From JBKPNX01 sp046732855 (GTDB taxonomy: Bacteria > Pseudomonadota > Alphaproteobacteria > Geminicoccales > Geminicoccaceae): 9,545 bases of DNA. The stretch lies in NCBI GenBank assembly GCA_046732855.1, contig JBKPNX010000224.1:1-9545 (forward strand), given 5' to 3'. The notes below the pieces were generated by a model. It worked only from the letters and a program-made list of their open reading frames with translations. It had not been told where the DNA came from and did no database searches. Below are positions 8,223-9,545 of the stretch, one piece after another (positions within the stretch are counted from its first letter, which is position 1; each line of letters starts with the position of its first letter). The position numbers and the translations under genes were made by a program.

Positions 8223-8405
8223 GGTTCAGGTTAATCAGGGCGAGCCAAACCAGGGCGACTGACTTGGCGCCGAACCAGGAATCATCGAATTAATCATGAA
8301 AATCCAACTCAGCCCGGCAGTTAATTGTGAATTGGTTAATCATTGGTTGCTGATCCCAGCACAATCCAAGTAAAAATTCGCGCAAGGCAGTTCAGTGCTT
8401 CGGAC

Positions 8406-8425
8406 GGCGACTTGCTGAAGTCGCC
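8406..8425 (+). promoter_or_regulatory. Leader hairpin just before the glycine-rich gene's ribosome binding site
   Basis: GGCGACTT (8406-8413) and AAGTCGCC (8418-8425) form a perfect 8-bp stem with loop GCTG. It ends five bases before the AGGA (8430-8433) that lies ten bases from the ATG. There is no U-run, so it is more likely an mRNA-stabilising or translation-modulating element than a terminator. Confidence 0.45.
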
Positions 8426-8443
8426 CATCAGGACAACACACCC

Positions 8444-9545
8444 ATGGATAGATTGCTTCGATCGGCCTCGGCTCTGGTGATCGTCCTCGGTCTGAGCGCG
8501 GGCGCGGTTCCCGAGGCTCGGGCGGACGTCGCGTACGACAGTCTCGGCGAGTTGTTCGATGCGATCGTCAGCGGCGACCACAGGGGCAAGACGAGCCCGC
8601 GCGTGGGCTGCGCCACGGCGTTCGAGTGCCGGAGCTCCGGTCAAAATGGCGCGACGGCTCAGCCGGGCGGAACGAGCGCCAATCAGCCGGGCGGGCGCAG
8701 CGACGCGGCCGATCGGAGCGCCGGCACTGAGGGCGGTCCCGCGCAGAATGCCGGCGGCAGCGGCGGCGACGGCAGCAGCGGCGATACGGGCTCTGCCGGC
8801 GGCGGCGACACGCGCTCGGGCGGTGGCGATACCGGCTCCGGCGGCGGGGACACCGGCTCCGGCGGCGGGGACACCGGCTCCGGCGGCAGTGGCGATACCG
8901 GCTCCGGCGGCGGCGATACGGGCTCCGGCGGTGGATGGGGCCATGGCGGCGGCGGTGGCGGGGGATGGGGCCATGGCGGCGGCCACGGCGGATACGGTGG
9001 CGGATGGGGCCATGACGGGCATGGTGGCGGCGGTGGCGGGGGATGGGGCCACGGCGGGCATGACGGCCATGGTGGCGGGCATGACGGCCATGGTGGCGGC
9101 CACGGCGGCCACGGTGGGCATGGTGGTGGCCACGGCCATGGTGGGCATGGTGGCGGCCACGGCGGCCATGGCGGCGGTGACCATGACAACGGCCATGGCA
9201 ACGACGCCGGCCATACCGACAGCAGCAATCCGGGCCAGGGCGGCGGGAACCATGGCACCGGCAACAACGGTGGCGGCCAGGGTGGCGGCCAGGGTGGCCA
9301 GGGTGGCGGCGGCCAAGGTGGCGGCGGTGCCGGTAGCTCGAACGGTGGTGGCGATGGCGGAGGCGCCAGTGCCGGCGGCGGCCAGGGTGGCGGCGCCCAG
9401 AGTGGCGGCGGCCAGGGCGGCGGTGCCGGTAACTCGAACGGTGGTGGCGATGGCGGAGGCGCCAGTGCCGGCGGCGGCCAGGGCGGCGGCCAGGGTGGCC
9501 AGGGTGGCGGCGGCCAGGGCGGCGGTGCCGGTAGCTCGAACGGTG
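8444..9545 (+). CDS. Secreted glycine-rich repeat protein, 3' end beyond window
   Basis: I do not recognise a named family. The frame is open for 367 codons to the window edge. Residues 1-27 form a typical Sec signal peptide: basic MDRLLR, hydrophobic ALVIVLGLSAGA, and cleavage after ARA at 25-27. Residues 28-66 are the only ordinary sequence, with C56 and C62. A Gly/Ala/Ser/Asn linker leads to three zones: seven GDT(G/R)S repeats (about 113-164); a His/Gly zone with four GWGH motifs and 21 histidines (165-257); and a Gln/Asn/Ser-Gly zone (about 262 to the edge) with 32- and 34-residue repeats. AGGA lies ten bases before the ATG. The long antisense frames here are by-products of GGC/GGT codons. 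A secreted or surface, probably disordered protein is likely, and the His zone could bind metal ions. Function, anchoring and full length cannot be judged. The 437-bp upstream gap suggests it is transcribed alone. Confidence 0.85.
   Translation, partial: MDRLLRSASALVIVLGLSAGAVPEARADVAYDSLGELFDAIVSGDHRGKTSPRVGCATAFECRSSGQNGATAQPGGTSANQPGGRSDAADRSAGTEGGPAQNAGGSGGDGSSGDTGSAGGGDTRSGGGDTGSGGGDTGSGGGDTGSGGSGDTGSGGGDTGSGGGWGHGGGGGGGWGHGGGHGGYGGGWGHDGHGGGGGGGWGHGGHDGHGGGHDGHGGGHGGHGGHGGGHGHGGHGGGHGGHGGGDHDNGHGNDAGHTDSSNPGQGGGNHGTGNNGGGQGGGQGGQGGGGQGGGGAGSSNGGGDGGGASAGGGQGGGAQSGGGQGGGAGNSNGGGDGGGASAGGGQGGGQGGQGGGGQGGGAGSSNG
8780..8935 (+). repeat. 21-24 bp tandem repeat encoding GDTGS heptads
   Basis: Seven copies of Gly-Asp-Thr-(Gly/Arg)-Ser, each joined by a Gly-rich linker, start at 8780, 8804, 8825, 8846, 8867, 8891 and 8912. 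The period is 21 bp, with 24 bp at three-codon-longer linkers. The copies at 8846 and 8867 are identical at DNA level, indicating recent slippage or unequal exchange. Confidence 0.85.
8936..9214 (+). repeat. His/Trp-Gly repeat zone
   Basis: This is irregular coding repeat DNA built from GGCCATGG-like words. It encodes four GWGH motifs and then dense GHGG, GHDGH and GHGGH motifs, with 21 histidines in 93 residues. Period and phase vary, so it is a low-complexity tract rather than a strict tandem array. Confidence 0.8.
9329..9545 (+). repeat. Long tandem repeat of about 96-102 bp in the glycine-rich gene
   Basis: The block starting GCCGGTAGCTCGAACGGTG recurs at 9329, 9425 (one base changed, giving Asn for Ser) and 9527. 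The periods are 96 and 102 bp (32 and 34 residues). The first ~60 bp of each unit is nearly identical; the Gln-Gly tail varies. The third copy is cut by the window edge. Confidence 0.85.

Larger units (their letters stand above)
8007..8443 (+). other. 437-bp intergenic region with A+T-rich regulatory half
   Basis: The first 150 bp is G+C-rich with inverted repeats. From about 8170 to 8390 the sequence is much richer in A+T than anything else in the window except the NYN gene. TTAATCA occurs three times in the same orientation (8231-8237, 8290-8296, 8336-8342), CAGGGCGA twice (8236-8243, 8251-8258) and ATTGGTT twice, 11 bp apart (8331-8337, 8342-8348). A weak promoter match is TTGGCG (8264-8269), 17 bp, GAATTA (8287-8292). 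No convincing protein gene is present. It probably holds the promoter and control sites of the glycine-rich gene at 8444. Confidence 0.55.

Noticed and set aside
8296..8373. 25-residue plus-strand ORF (MKIQLSPAVN...) in the leader of the glycine-rich gene
   Set aside because: The nearest AGGA is about 15 bases from its ATG, it is not rich in any regulatory amino acid, and it has no support beyond being open; a leader-peptide role is not excluded.
8780..8935. GDTGS repeats as RTX calcium-binding nonapeptides
   Set aside because: The period is seven or eight residues and lacks the GGxGxDxU pattern; the protein also has a Sec signal peptide instead of a type I secretion arrangement.
8683..9267. 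194-codon minus-strand frame of Pro/Trp repeats
   Set aside because: It is another complement frame of the same repeat DNA, with composition fixed by the GGC-rich plus strand and no independent support.
8336..9316. 326-codon minus-strand open frame, Ala/Thr/Met-rich, opposite the glycine-rich gene
   Set aside because: It is the complement of GGC/GGT/CAT-rich codons, has no ribosome site or recognisable domain, and the plus strand has a signal peptide, start and ribosome site.
8780..9545. CRISPR-like array from the regular repeats
   Set aside because: The repeats are in frame, glycine-coding and without unique spacers of constant length.

Overview
The window is G+C-rich (about 70% over most genes) and carries core translation genes on the minus strand and two genes on the plus strand. 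Gene order (rpmI-rplT-pheS-pheT, with a divergent gene rather than infC upstream), protein lengths and the L35/L20/PheS sequences suggest an alphaproteobacterium. This is inference from the sequence alone, and I cannot name a genus.

Minus strand, in transcription order from right to left. A promoter-like TTGCGG-17 bp-TATAAG pair lies at 6753-6781. It is followed by rpmI (L35), rplT (L20), a strong intrinsic terminator or attenuator at 6066-6086, then pheS and pheT, which overlap by 4 bp. Two G+C-rich hairpins follow pheT. Next is a NYN-domain (PIN-like) nuclease gene that is clearly poorer in G+C (about 52-57% in the lines I counted) and looks acquired. Last is lepA (elongation factor 4), whose C-terminal ~50 codons run off the left edge. 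Most of these genes serve translation: two 50S proteins, both subunits of phenylalanyl-tRNA synthetase and a ribosome-associated GTPase. The NYN gene is the odd one out.

Plus strand. A Gfo/Idh/MocA-family NAD(P)-dependent oxidoreductase (6825-8006) is divergent from rpmI. It is followed by a 437-bp gap whose right half is unusually A+T-rich and contains repeated TTAATCA words and inverted repeats. A gene starting at 8444 stays open to the right edge. It encodes a signal peptide, a short ordinary segment with two cysteines, and then three successive glycine-rich zones: GDTGS heptads, a His/Trp-Gly zone, and a Gln/Asn/Ser-Gly zone with long 32- and 34-residue units. This secreted repeat protein and its A+T-rich leader are the least explained part of the window. 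I see no CRISPR array, tRNA, rRNA, transposase or complete mobile element.
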